From Pseudopedobacter saltans DSM 12145 (lineage in GTDB: Bacteria > Bacteroidota > Bacteroidia > Sphingobacteriales > Sphingobacteriaceae): 64,000 bases of DNA. The stretch spans positions 496,001 through 560,000 of the forward strand of contig NC_015177.1 of the NCBI RefSeq assembly GCF_000190735.1. The letters are read 5' to 3'. Position 1 is the first letter of the stretch, and the number at the start of each line of letters is the position of its first letter. The notes beneath the pieces were generated by a model, which did not search any database, was not told the DNA's origin, and was given only the letters and a program-made list of their open reading frames with translations. Shown piece by piece: positions 1-8,087 of this stretch. A program made the translations under genes and the position numbers.

Positions 1-95
1 TATTCCTTTCTCGTGAAGACATCAACCCACTGATTTACTGTACATGTAATAAAATAAATACCTTGTTGATCGTATATCCGATAAGTGAGAGCCAT
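1..95 (-). CDS. REP-associated/IS200-like tyrosine transposase, N-terminal fragment cut by window edge
   Basis: An ATG at 95-93 on the minus strand opens 31 codons that run off the left edge. They read MALTYRIYDQQGIYFITCTV and continue NQWVDVFTRKE. This matches the N-terminus of Bacteroidota transposase_17 / REP-associated tyrosine transposases (RAYT), which begin with a YFIT(F/C)TV strand followed by a W(V/I)DVFTR segment. The HUH and catalytic Tyr motifs would lie outside the window, so activity cannot be judged. Family members cut and join single-stranded DNA at palindromic REP elements. Two short hairpins lie just upstream (139-194) and could be its substrates; that link is inference. Confidence 0.75.
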   Translation of the reverse strand, partial: MALTYRIYDQQGIYFITCTVNQWVDVFTRKE

Positions 96-138
96 TATCA
101 AATATTGTTTTTTATTTTTGAGTTGCAATAGTTGTTAG

Positions 139-194
139 GAGGATTAAGAAATCCTCAACATTTTTAAGTTCGAGATGCGCTATGCTAACATCTC
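139..194. repeat. Pair of short hairpins upstream of the transposase fragment
   Basis: GAGGATT (139-145) pairs with AATCCTC (150-156) around a 4-base loop, and GAGATG (172-177) pairs with CATCTC (189-194). They sit between the divergent-facing transposase start and the tail of the next minus-strand gene, whose stop codon (185-187) lies inside the second hairpin. They may be a REP-like element or simply a terminator. No second copy was recognised elsewhere in the window. Confidence 0.45.
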
Positions 195-568
195 AAACAG
201 CAAAGATGTATTCTTTTTTCAGTTTTTTCTAAGGGAGGCAATTCAAAATAGTATTGAGGAATTACTATATCTATAAATCTTGAGCCCTTATAAGGAAAAT
301 TAGGCTTTGAAGCTGGGCCTATTAATAATGTATCTTGAAAAAGTGCATTTTTCAAGGTGAATTTACCTAGATTATCTGTAAAAGTTTGAATGTTATCGGG
401 ATGGGTTTTTGAACGAATGTAAAGATTTGTTGCGGGCGTATTATCAAGGTATCTGATCGTACCGTGAATTTGTATCGTATCTTTTAAAACTACTTTTATC
501 GTATCCTGAGCGTTTACGTTTAGAACGTTTAAAATAAAGGGTAACCAAAAAATATATTTAAAGGCCAT
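185..568 (-). CDS. Secreted protein with carboxypeptidase-regulatory-like domain, possibly truncated
   Basis: 127 codons with a clear signal peptide (about residues 1-20, ending VNAQ). A single beta-sandwich stretch follows (about 33-75: IHGTIRYLDNTPA, then FTDNLGKFTL) of the carboxypeptidase regulatory-like/TonB N-terminal extension type. Such domains usually precede a larger module, for example a TonB receptor plug or a TonB C-terminal domain. Here the protein ends soon after in a Cys-rich tail (IHLCCLRC) encoded inside a hairpin repeat. That suggests the original C-terminus may have been lost when the repeat or transposase moved in. Function unknown; probably a periplasmic or surface protein. 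Confidence 0.6.
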   Translation of the reverse strand: MAFKYIFWLPFILNVLNVNAQDTIKVVLKDTIQIHGTIRYLDNTPATNLYIRSKTHPDNIQTFTDNLGKFTLKNALFQDTLLIGPASKPNFPYKGSRFIDIVIPQYYFELPPLEKTEKRIHLCCLRC

Positions 569-651
569 TATAATATTGAAAATTTTTAGTTACTTGAAAT
601 TGCTTTAAATAAAGATATATATTTACAGTTGATTATCAATTCATCATAATA

Positions 652-1887
652 TTGAACTTCGAAGAATTTAATTTTGTCCCTGAGCTGCAGGAAGGTTTAG
701 ACAGCATGGGATTTTCAAAAGCAACCCCGATTCAGGAACAAACTATCCCACTTGTTCTGCAGAATAAAGATATTATAGCTTGTGCACAGACCGGAACCGG
801 AAAAACGGCGTCCTATTTACTGCCTGTGCTGAATAAAATTTATCAGAAACAAACGGAAAAGATAAATACGCTTATTCTTGTGCCCACAAGAGAGCTGGCT
901 TTACAAATCGACCAGCAAATTATGGGACTGGCTTATTTTACTCAAGCTACTTCTATAGCCGTTTATGGAGGCGGGGATGGTGTTGACTACGAGCAGCAAA
1001 AGCGATCCTTAAGGGAAGGTGTAAATATTATTGTTGCTACTCCAGGCAGAATAATAGCACACTTGACTTCCGGTAAAATCAAATTTGATAGCCTGGAGCA
1101 TTTGATTCTGGATGAAGCCGATAGAATGCTGGATATGGGTTTTTATGATGATATCGTCAGGATTATCAGTTATTTACCTCAGAAAAGACAAAACCTGTTA
1201 TTTTCTGCCACTATGCCACCACGGATTCGTGGTTTGGCAAAGAAGATTTTAAAGCATCCGGCCGAAGTAAATATTGCTATATCTAAACCGTCTGAAGGTA
1301 TTAATCAATTGGCTTATATGGCTTTCGATAATCAGAAAGGAAGGTTGCTGATGTCTATACTGAAAGATGGAGGTTTTAAAAGTATAATCATATTTGCTTC
1401 TAAGAAAGAAACGGTTAAGTCTATAAACAGCGAACTGAACAAGAAAGGAATCAAGTCCGAAGCATTTCATTCCGATTTAGAACAGCATCAAAGAGAGGAA
1501 ATCATGAATCGGTTTAAGGGCGGACAGTTATCTGTACTGGTTGGTACAGATGTTATTTCAAGAGGTATTGATGTAGTGGGAATTGATCTGGTTGTTAACT
1601 ATGATGTGCCGCCGGATCCTGAAGATTATATCCATAGAATTGGCAGAACTGCCAGGGCAGAAGCAACCGGAACGGCTATTACTTTTATTAACGATAAAGA
1701 CCAGAATAAATTCCATAGGATTGAAAAACTGATTGAAAGAGAGATAGAGAAAATCCCTTTGCCTGAAGAACTGGGAGAAGCACCCGGTTATGAGCCGACA
1801 AAAAAGAAAAAGAGTAAAACTCACTTTAAAAAGAAGCCCACCAATAAAAAATGGGGTAAAAATAAAAAGGAAAAAAAAGTGGAATGA
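652..1887 (+). CDS. DEAD-box ATP-dependent RNA helicase (RhlE-like)
   Basis: 411 residues with the complete DEAD-box motif set: Q motif (GFSKATPIQ, 20-28), Walker A AQTGTGKT (45-52), PTRELA (78-83), TPGR (130-133), DEAD (154-157), SAT (185-187) and HRIGRTAR (328-335). A Lys-rich tail from about 383 is typical of RNA-binding extensions of the RhlE/RhlB/CsdA group. These enzymes unwind RNA during ribosome assembly and mRNA turnover, often in the cold. The start is TTG: the next in-frame ATG (residue 19) would remove the conserved N-terminal F of the Q-motif region, so TTG at 652 is preferred. No recognisable ribosome binding site, normal for this phylum. RhlE is the best guess within the family. 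Confidence 0.9.
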   Translation: MNFEEFNFVPELQEGLDSMGFSKATPIQEQTIPLVLQNKDIIACAQTGTGKTASYLLPVLNKIYQKQTEKINTLILVPTRELALQIDQQIMGLAYFTQATSIAVYGGGDGVDYEQQKRSLREGVNIIVATPGRIIAHLTSGKIKFDSLEHLILDEADRMLDMGFYDDIVRIISYLPQKRQNLLFSATMPPRIRGLAKKILKHPAEVNIAISKPSEGINQLAYMAFDNQKGRLLMSILKDGGFKSIIIFASKKETVKSINSELNKKGIKSEAFHSDLEQHQREEIMNRFKGGQLSVLVGTDVISRGIDVVGIDLVVNYDVPPDPEDYIHRIGRTARAEATGTAITFINDKDQNKFHRIEKLIEREIEKIPLPEELGEAPGYEPTKKKKSKTHFKKKPTNKKWGKNKKEKKVE

Positions 1888-1909
1888 GTCGGTGATTTAT
1901 CTGATTCTA

Positions 1910-1926
1910 CCCGACTTAAAGTCGGG
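1910..1926. repeat. 17-bp perfect palindrome between helicase and uridine kinase genes
   Basis: CCCGACTT-A-AAGTCGGG lies between two convergent genes, so it could act as a bidirectional terminator, but no strong T-run follows. Its style resembles REP palindromes. Another GC-rich stretch (ctgtcccgga, about 1975-1984) lies close by on the side of the uridine kinase. Confidence 0.5.
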
Positions 1927-1990
1927 ACAGGGTTCAGTACTCGTTTATAACTTATCTGAAACCGCTTCTGCGAGCTGTCCCGGACGTAAA

Positions 1991-2635
1991 CTATTTTACT
2001 ATTCTCAATCTTGCTCTTATGTTGTTTGATATAGTGTCTGTAACGTTTAGAATATTAGAAATTTCATTTACAGAATTATCTATTACAATATCACACGAAG
2101 ACCTGTGCGGCAATAAATATTGCTCATAAGATGGCATGACATGATTATGCCATTTATATAAAATATCCTCTTCAGAATAGCCCCTTTCGATTAAATCTCT
2201 ATTGAGTCGTCTTTCTAAAGCGACCTCTGTTTGGGCATCAATAAAAATCTTATAATCAAATAATGGTTTGATGTTTTCGAAATGGTAAATAAATAAACCC
2301 TCTATGATTAGGATAGGGGCAGGTTTATTCTCTAATATCTTAGGTGTTAGGTTGTCATTGTTAAAAGTATATTCTTCCATATATACCGTTTCGAAATTCA
2401 TAAGCTTATCAATATCCGATTCGAATTTTTGAATATCAAAACAAGTAGGGAGGTCAAAATTGTGGAGTTTATTCTCTTCTTTGGTCATGTTTGCTCCAAC
2501 GCGGAAATAGTAGTCATCCTGAGAAATCAGGCATACTTCTTCCGGAGAGAAATGATTTAAAAAGCAATTTAAGAAAAACGTTTTGCCAGACCCACTACCT
2601 CCGGCCACTCCCACAATGTACGGCTTATCTTTCAT
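1991..2635 (-). CDS. udk: Uridine kinase
   Basis: 214 residues of the Udk/phosphoribulokinase P-loop family. GGSGSGKT (12-19) is the Walker A motif, SQDDYY the nucleoside-binding motif, and IIEGLFIYHF the strand-IIEG motif typical of uridine kinases, followed by RRLNRDLIERG. It phosphorylates uridine/cytidine to UMP/CMP using GTP or ATP in the pyrimidine salvage pathway (cytosol). The ATG overlaps the 3' end of the upstream LysM gene by 11 bases, so the two are probably co-transcribed and translationally coupled. Length is normal for the family. Confidence 0.88.
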   Translation of the reverse strand: MKDKPYIVGVAGGSGSGKTFFLNCFLNHFSPEEVCLISQDDYYFRVGANMTKEENKLHNFDLPTCFDIQKFESDIDKLMNFETVYMEEYTFNNDNLTPKILENKPAPILIIEGLFIYHFENIKPLFDYKIFIDAQTEVALERRLNRDLIERGYSEEDILYKWHNHVMPSYEQYLLPHRSSCDIVIDNSVNEISNILNVTDTISNNIRARLRIVK

Positions 2636-3569
2636 TAGGTAATCCGTAAGTTATATTTACCAAAAAGCGTTTATCTAAAGCACCTAAAGCATCTGCAACA
2701 GCTTTATTGATAACTATGATTACGTCTTTTGTAGTTTCGTTCTCTGTATATTTCCCGACAACTTTGGCAAAAACACTTCTGTTCGTCATCGGATTGGTGA
2801 TCTTTACAATCGTTCCGATAGGGGCGATGCTGTGCAAAGCATAGCTTTTGGCATTTCCCAAATTTTCGTCATTGATATATACAGCGATACCTTTTTCATT
2901 TTTTTCTGTAATGCCGTATCTGTTTCTTTGTATGTTAAGGTTGTCGCCGGAAGAGTCTGTAGAATCTACATACCTGATTTTATTAGGTGTCTCCTGCACA
3001 GGTGGAGGAGTGTTTCTTACGATTTCTGGTTTGCCCTGGCTATTGGTTATTACCTCTGGCTTAATGCTAACAGATTCGTTAACTAAAACTTTTAAAGTTT
3101 GTCCAACGTTAAGATTATTTGCCGATAAGTTATTCAACAACTTTAAGTCGTCTACACGCATATTGTATTTGCTGGCAATAGCATATAAAGTTTCTTTGGG
3201 TTGTACAACGTGTGTAGTTTCTTTTTTGCCGCCTGTTGTGGTTTTAGGTGTCTCTTGTGCATTATTATTGTTGCCAGGCCTGTTAGTGAAAACCACCGGA
3301 GGTTTAGTTATTGAAAAGTCTTGCTCTGTAGGTATTTTAATTACCGACCCAATTCCCAGAGGAACATTGTTATTAAAATCCATGATTTTTTTAGGAGCAA
3401 TGTTGTATCTTCTTGAAAGGGAGTAGTACGTTTCCTTGGGCTCTATCTTATGAAGAATGATCTTTTTTCCAGATAGATTTTCTATACCAATTGAATCTCG
3501 CGTTGAGGAAGCCGATGCGGCATATGTGAATATAGAAAATGTAAATATTAGAATGTTTTTAAGCTTCAT
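2625..3569 (-). CDS. Secreted protein with two LysM domains and a C-terminal RlpA-like barrel
   Basis: 314 residues. A signal peptide (about 1-20) is followed by LysM 1 (39-80, YYSLSRRYNI), a linker rich in Asn/Thr/Pro, LysM 2 (119-163, LYAIASKYNM), a second linker, and a C-terminal double-psi-barrel-like segment from about 220 (GIAVYINDENLG, ALHSIAPIGTIVKITNP). This layout is common in Bacteroidota peptidoglycan-associated envelope proteins and may help cell-wall remodelling or anchoring. The barrel lacks obvious RlpA catalytic residues, so a binding role is as likely as lytic activity. It forms an operon with udk. Confidence 0.8.
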   Translation of the reverse strand: MKLKNILIFTFSIFTYAASASSTRDSIGIENLSGKKIILHKIEPKETYYSLSRRYNIAPKKIMDFNNNVPLGIGSVIKIPTEQDFSITKPPVVFTNRPGNNNNAQETPKTTTGGKKETTHVVQPKETLYAIASKYNMRVDDLKLLNNLSANNLNVGQTLKVLVNESVSIKPEVITNSQGKPEIVRNTPPPVQETPNKIRYVDSTDSSGDNLNIQRNRYGITEKNEKGIAVYINDENLGNAKSYALHSIAPIGTIVKITNPMTNRSVFAKVVGKYTENETTKDVIIVINKAVADALGALDKRFLVNITYGLPNER

Positions 3570-3601
3570 TTATAAAAATCTTATCTGTAAAAACTTTACA
3601 A

Positions 3602-4348
3602 TTATAATAAATAAACAACAATTTCTGATTTGTCCTTAATGTAAACCAGTCTGTTGAACCATACAAAGAACGTATCGGGGGATACTTTTTGTATATCTTT
3701 AGCAAGATAATCGGTAAAAATTAAATTACCTTCCCTGTAGATTTCCAGTATATGATTGATGGTGTTTTCTTGCTTTTTATATCCAGATCTGATGTCTAAA
3801 TCGTTGATTTTTAGCTCTTGATAGCATTGGGTTATTTCCTCACTGAAATGAGAATCCGGAATCTGGATTTTATTAATTATTGTGGGATATTCTGAAATTT
3901 CTTCCTGCTTTACGTTTTTTAGTAACAATCCTGTTTCGGGATCCAGTAGTTCAAACCTTCGAGGCTGTATTCTGGAATTAAAAGCTAATATTCCTTTGTA
4001 AGAAATATTCTCGAGTACATAGTTATAGTTTTCCCAAAGTATATTTTGATTACGGAGGTCAAATGCAATAATGCCTTTTCTGGCGGGACTAAATTCGTTT
4101 TCGAATTGGTAAAAGTAAGCTGTGGTTTTATAAATTCCGGAAATGCCAATAAGCCATTTTTCCTCAAAAACCTTATCCTTCATCAGAAATTGGCTTTTTT
4201 TAAAGTCGTAGGCATAGAAATAAACTTCTTTGGTATCTGTTCGGCTTTCTACAAGTAGGATCTGCTCTTCGTCATCTAAAACAATTTTCCATATAATTCC
4301 CTTTACTGTTTCAGAGATTAGCTGCTTAAATGTATCTTTATTGAGCAT
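3602..4348 (-). CDS. DUF4905-family protein
   Basis: 248 residues, no signal peptide or membrane segment. The sequence reads as a beta-rich protein with repeated strand patterns (EVYFYAYDF, GIIAFDLRNQNILWENY, LLDPETGLLL) reminiscent of a WD/PQQ-type propeller. It matches the Bacteroidota-restricted DUF4905 family as I recall it. It lies upstream of the LysM-udk pair on the same strand with a 33-base gap, so it may head that operon. Molecular function unknown. Confidence 0.65.
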   Translation of the reverse strand: MLNKDTFKQLISETVKGIIWKIVLDDEEQILLVESRTDTKEVYFYAYDFKKSQFLMKDKVFEEKWLIGISGIYKTTAYFYQFENEFSPARKGIIAFDLRNQNILWENYNYVLENISYKGILAFNSRIQPRRFELLDPETGLLLKNVKQEEISEYPTIINKIQIPDSHFSEEITQCYQELKINDLDIRSGYKKQENTINHILEIYREGNLIFTDYLAKDIQKVSPDTFFVWFNRLVYIKDKSEIVVYLL

Positions 4349-4463
4349 ATAGCTTCAAAAATATAAAATAAAAGACAATAACTACAAAGACGCCAAGCAT
4401 ACAGAGGTAAATTTAAATTCTGTGAACCTTGATATTCTTTGCGTTTTAAAATAAATACTATTG

Positions 4464-5792
4464 ATGAAAAGGATATTATACTTGATTTGCTTTTTATTGT
4501 TTCAACAAACTTTAAATGCACAAACTAAGGTTTACCAATTTGAAATAAAAGACGAGATTAACCCGGCTACCTGGAGGATTGCAAAGAAAGCGATAGCCAA
4601 TTCAAAAGCAGATAAAGCGGAGGTACTATTACTGGAACTGAATACTTTTGGCGGAATGTTGGATTATGCAGATTCAATCCGTACAGCATTGCTCAATTCA
4701 GATATAAAGACTATTGTCTTTATTAATAATAACGCAGCATCTGCGGGTGCATTAATTTCTTTGGCTTGTGATAAGATATACATGCACAGAGGAGCAAGTA
4801 TTGGTGCTGCCAGTGTAGTTAACGGAAGTGGAGAAGTGCTGCCGGAAAAATATCAATCTTTTATGAGAGGGTTAATGAGGACAACGGCCGAAACAAAGGG
4901 CCGCGATCCCCAAATAGCGGAAGGTTTTGTTGATCCGGATATAGAAATCCCGGGAGTAAAGCCAAAAGGTAAGGTATTAACCTTTACTACATCCGAAGCA
5001 CTGGCTCATAAGTTCTGCGATGGAGAAGCAAACTCTATAAAAGAAGTATTACAAAAGGAAGGCATAAATCAGCCTGACATACACACCTTTGTTCCATCAG
5101 TTCTGGATAAAATTATTGGTATATTACTTACACCAGCAATTTCCGGTTTATTGATATTGCTGATTATAGGTGGAATATATTTCGAATTACAAACCCCCGG
5201 TATTGGTTTTGCGCTCATTGTTTCCATTGTATCGGCCTTGTTATTTTTCGCTCCGCTTTATCTGGAAGGACTTGCTGATAATTGGGAAATCGTAATTTTT
5301 GTATTGGGAGTCATATTTCTCATTTTAGAAATATTCCTGATTCCGGGCTTTGGGATTTTTGGTATATTGGGAATCATATTTATGATTAGTGGCCTGGCAT
5401 TAAGTCTGGTTACAAATGATTTTTTTGATTTTAACGTAAGTTCTGGAGAAAGACTTGTGAATGCATTTTTGTTGGTAATAGGTTCTGTAATTGGGTCTAT
5501 TGTTTTGTCGGTAATTTTTGGAGGAAACATTTTAAAATCGAAGGTTTTTAAAAGATTAGTCCTGACGGATGAACAGAAAGCCGGACATGGCTATCAGGTA
5601 AATAAACCGTCGATGGAATTGATAGGTAAACAAGGCTTTGCTAAAACTGCTTTAAGACCTTCTGGTAAAATAGATATCGATGGCATATGGTATGATGCGG
5701 TTTCTAATGACGGTTTTATTGATAGCGGTATTCCAATAATTGTAAACAAAATAGAGAACTACAACGTTATAGTTAAAAGACTAAATTCATAA
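4464..5792 (+). CDS. NfeD-family membrane-bound serine protease (ClpP class)
   Basis: 442 residues from the ATG at 4464; an in-frame TTG lies one codon upstream and is less likely. A signal peptide (about 1-19) precedes a ClpP/SppA-like protease domain with NTFGG (60-64) and the nucleophile region NNNAASAGALISL (Ser93). Four or more membrane helices follow (about 215-345), then a soluble OB-fold NfeD domain at the C-terminus (about 375-442). Long-form NfeD proteins cleave stomatin-like partners and influence membrane-domain organisation. No stomatin/floA gene is adjacent; dps follows six bases later, so the two may share a transcript. Confidence 0.85.
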   Translation: MKRILYLICFLLFQQTLNAQTKVYQFEIKDEINPATWRIAKKAIANSKADKAEVLLLELNTFGGMLDYADSIRTALLNSDIKTIVFINNNAASAGALISLACDKIYMHRGASIGAASVVNGSGEVLPEKYQSFMRGLMRTTAETKGRDPQIAEGFVDPDIEIPGVKPKGKVLTFTTSEALAHKFCDGEANSIKEVLQKEGINQPDIHTFVPSVLDKIIGILLTPAISGLLILLIIGGIYFELQTPGIGFALIVSIVSALLFFAPLYLEGLADNWEIVIFVLGVIFLILEIFLIPGFGIFGILGIIFMISGLALSLVTNDFFDFNVSSGERLVNAFLLVIGSVIGSIVLSVIFGGNILKSKVFKRLVLTDEQKAGHGYQVNKPSMELIGKQGFAKTALRPSGKIDIDGIWYDAVSNDGFIDSGIPIIVNKIENYNVIVKRLNS

Positions 5793-5797
5793 AAAAT

Positions 5798-6280
5798 ATG
5801 GCAACAAATAAAATAGGACTTAACGACAAAGAGGTTGTAGAACTTGTAGATTTATTAAACGATTTATTGGCAAATTATCAAATACATTATCAAAAATTAC
5901 GTGGATGTCATTGGAATGTGAGAGGAAATGACTTCTTTACATTGCATCTTAAATTCGAAGAATTATATAACAATGCTCAATTAACAATAGACGAATTGGC
6001 TGAACGTGTATTAACACTGGGTAAATCTCCGCATAGCACTTATGCAAATTATATCAAGGTATCTAAAATTAAAGAAATTAATACAGAAGGGCTGGCTCCA
6101 AATAAGATGGTGGATGCTATACTTGAAGATTATAAGGTATTGTTGGATTTAGAGAGAGAAATCATAGAAACGGCATCCGAGAATGTAAACGATGAAGGTA
6201 CAGCCGATATGATTACCGGATTTGTAAAGTTTCAGGAAAAAACCAGTTGGATGCTTAGAGCCTACAACGGTAATAAATAA
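5798..6280 (+). CDS. dps: Dps-family ferritin-like DNA protection protein
   Basis: 160 residues forming the four-helix Dps fold. The inter-subunit ferroxidase residues are in place: His38 (CHWNV), His50, Asp65 and Glu69 match the canonical H-x11-H-x14-D-x3-E spacing. Dps oxidises ferrous iron with peroxide, stores it in a 12-mer and shields DNA in stress and stationary phase. No extended Lys-rich N-terminus is present, so direct DNA binding is less certain. It starts six bases after nfeD and is followed by a strong terminator. Confidence 0.9.
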   Translation: MATNKIGLNDKEVVELVDLLNDLLANYQIHYQKLRGCHWNVRGNDFFTLHLKFEELYNNAQLTIDELAERVLTLGKSPHSTYANYIKVSKIKEINTEGLAPNKMVDAILEDYKVLLDLEREIIETASENVNDEGTADMITGFVKFQEKTSWMLRAYNGNK

Positions 6281-6302
6281 ATGTATACCAAATTTAGTTA
6301 GT

Positions 6303-6338
6303 AAAAGCCTTTCTTACAACTATTAGAAAGGCTTTTTT
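6303..6338 (+). terminator. Rho-independent terminator after dps
   Basis: A 12-bp stem AAAAGCCTTTCT (6303-6314) / AGAAAGGCTTTT (6325-6336) with a 10-base loop runs into a T-tract, 22 bases after the dps stop codon. Confidence 0.9.
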
Positions 6339-6362
6339 GTTGCTAAATAAATCAGTTTTTTG

Positions 6363-6393
6363 TTTGATGCTTATGGGGATATCCTTATATTTG
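6363..6393 (+). promoter_or_regulatory. Bacteroidota-type sigma-A promoter for the Uma2 gene
   Basis: TTTG (6363-6366), a 19-base spacer and TATATTTG (6386-6393) match the -33 TTTG / -7 TAnnTTTG consensus exactly. Transcription should begin near 6400, leaving a leader of about 44 bases before the ATG at 6444. Confidence 0.75.
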
Positions 6394-6443
6394 TTAGGGA
6401 TGTTTGTCGAAAAAAATTAGTATATATAACCTGAAATGAAACC

Positions 6444-7070
6444 ATGAAACAAACCAAGCCATACAATACGTTTGGGGAAAGTCCAGTAGAAAAGCTGGAA
6501 GACCTGGACTTGTCATTGACTTATAATTATTCCAATTATTTAAATTGGTTTTTTAGCGATAGAGTAGAACTCTTAAAGGGAAAAATATTCAAAATGAGCC
6601 CTGCGCCTTCCAGATACCATCAACAGGTTTCGGGTAAGGTATTTGTTGCTCTTGCAGTATATCTGAAAAATAAATCTTGTAAGATTTATGCCGCTCCTTT
6701 TGATGTACGTTTCCCAAAAGATAGTAAAGCAGATAAGGATATTTATACCGTTTTGCAACCTGATATATGTGTAATATGCGATTTGGCTAAGTTGGATGAC
6801 AGGGGTTGTATAGGTGCTCCGGATATTGTGGTTGAAATACTTTCTCCTGGAAACAATAAAAAAGAACTGCTAAATAAATACAAAATATATGAAGAATTTG
6901 GAGTGAAAGAATATTGGATTGTAAGTCCATCAGAAAAGACTTTCTTTAAATACACTTTGGGCGCTGATGAAAAATATAAGCCATCCCGCTTGTTTACCTT
7001 AAGTGAAGAAATAACTTCTGATATTCTGGCAGGGTTTAAATTAAATCTGGATGATGTTTTTGAAGACTAA
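6444..7070 (+). CDS. Uma2-family (DUF820) PD-(D/E)XK nuclease-like protein
   Basis: 208 residues matching the Uma2 family: RVELLKGKIFKMSP at the N-terminus, the FDVRFP strand, LQPDICVICD (catalytic Asp of the PD motif), PDIVVEILSPGN (ExK-type strand) and a conserved helix KYKIYEEFGVKEYWIV. These proteins have a restriction-endonuclease-like fold and occur in huge numbers in cyanobacteria and sporadically in Bacteroidota; biological targets are unknown. It has its own promoter and no methylase or antitoxin neighbour. Likely a solitary accessory gene. Confidence 0.82.
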   Translation: MKQTKPYNTFGESPVEKLEDLDLSLTYNYSNYLNWFFSDRVELLKGKIFKMSPAPSRYHQQVSGKVFVALAVYLKNKSCKIYAAPFDVRFPKDSKADKDIYTVLQPDICVICDLAKLDDRGCIGAPDIVVEILSPGNNKKELLNKYKIYEEFGVKEYWIVSPSEKTFFKYTLGADEKYKPSRLFTLSEEITSDILAGFKLNLDDVFED

Positions 7071-7121
7071 CGTCGAATATTTATTGTCCTGTTAAAGCGC
7101 AAATAATATTTCTGAATGTAA

Positions 7122-7991
7122 TTAATAATAAGTGATTTCTCGCTTAGTTATTTGTACAGGTTTATCATCTATCATTACACTTTTCTTGAGCCAATTCCCA
7201 TATTTGTCAAAAGATTCATATTTAAAAGTTCTGGAATATATATTGTCGTCTAGTTTTTTACGTGGAGACCCACCTATAAAAATTATATTAGAATCAAGGG
7301 CTAATATTAAATTATTTCGTTTATCGTATGTATAAACAATTTTACTTGTTTTAATTCTGTTAGAGTCGTAATTACTTTCTTGTATTCTTTTGTTTTGCTG
7401 GTCGTATATATATTCGTTTATTTTATCTAAACTACCATCAGATTTATACCATAATTCTTGTATACAATTGCTCCGTTTATCATAATTGTAAATTACTTTT
7501 GAGCTTAGTTTTTCTCTGATATCATAAGAATACATAGTATCTCTTTTTCCAAACTTGTTATATATAAATCGAAATACAAGGCGATTTTTTGAATATACAC
7601 ACTCAATGAGATTTTGCTTATTGTTGTAGCTATATTCAGAGAAATTTCCAGAACCTCCTTTTTTATCAATTGTTGATGCTATTCTCCCTTTTTTGTCGTA
7701 GGTGTTTAAGGAAAGAACAATGCGGTTTTGTTGATTATACATAGAAATACCCTCTATGTTGCCAGAGTTATTAAAGCTGTATATTGATTTATAGTCCCAG
7801 TTAGTATTTAATCCCTCATTATTTTTATCTGCCTTATATTCATAACAAGTAGTGGACTTAACCTTACCTTTTAAGTTGCTACTTTCTAAATCATTTTGAT
7901 ATTTGCCAGATACTTTTACCGAGCGATCTTGTGCAGCTACATTTGAGTAGTTTATACCAATGAGAATAAGCAGTAAAAGAAAGCGTTTCAT
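7122..7991 (-). CDS. Secreted protein with YD/RHS-like repeats
   Basis: 289 residues from the ATG at 7991 (MKRFLLLLILIG...). An upstream in-frame ATG at 8030 falls inside the terminator hairpin and would bury the signal peptide, so it is rejected. After the signal peptide (about 1-20) come repeated Tyr-rich beta units (YSFNNSGNIEG, NTYDKKGRIAS, YSYNNKQNLIE, YNYDKRSNCIQE, YTYDKRNNLIL), the pattern of YD/RHS repeats. No toxin tip or protease domain is present, so it is not a polymorphic toxin. Probably an exported beta-structured envelope protein; function unknown. Confidence 0.65.
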   Translation of the reverse strand: MKRFLLLLILIGINYSNVAAQDRSVKVSGKYQNDLESSNLKGKVKSTTCYEYKADKNNEGLNTNWDYKSIYSFNNSGNIEGISMYNQQNRIVLSLNTYDKKGRIASTIDKKGGSGNFSEYSYNNKQNLIECVYSKNRLVFRFIYNKFGKRDTMYSYDIREKLSSKVIYNYDKRSNCIQELWYKSDGSLDKINEYIYDQQNKRIQESNYDSNRIKTSKIVYTYDKRNNLILALDSNIIFIGGSPRKKLDDNIYSRTFKYESFDKYGNWLKKSVMIDDKPVQITKREITYY

Positions 7992-8019
7992 ATTTCTAAG
8001 CCAGATTATATTATACCAG

Positions 8020-8070
8020 AAAGGGTGCAAAGAATATGAAGATAGTTCCCCTTTGTTCTTAGCACCCTTT
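8020..8070 (-). terminator. Hairpin between the FadL-like and YD-repeat genes
   Basis: AAAGGGTGC (8020-8028) pairs with GCACCCTTT (8062-8070); AAGAA/TTCTT extends the stem. It lies 18 bases downstream of the minus-strand outer-membrane gene. A T-run is weak on the minus strand, so termination efficiency is uncertain. Confidence 0.55.
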
Positions 8071-8087
8071 TAATATAGTTTTTTTAT

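Noticed and set aside
2848-3426. 192-residue plus-strand open frame opposite the LysM gene
   Set aside because: Shadow frame; the minus strand encodes clear LysM domains.
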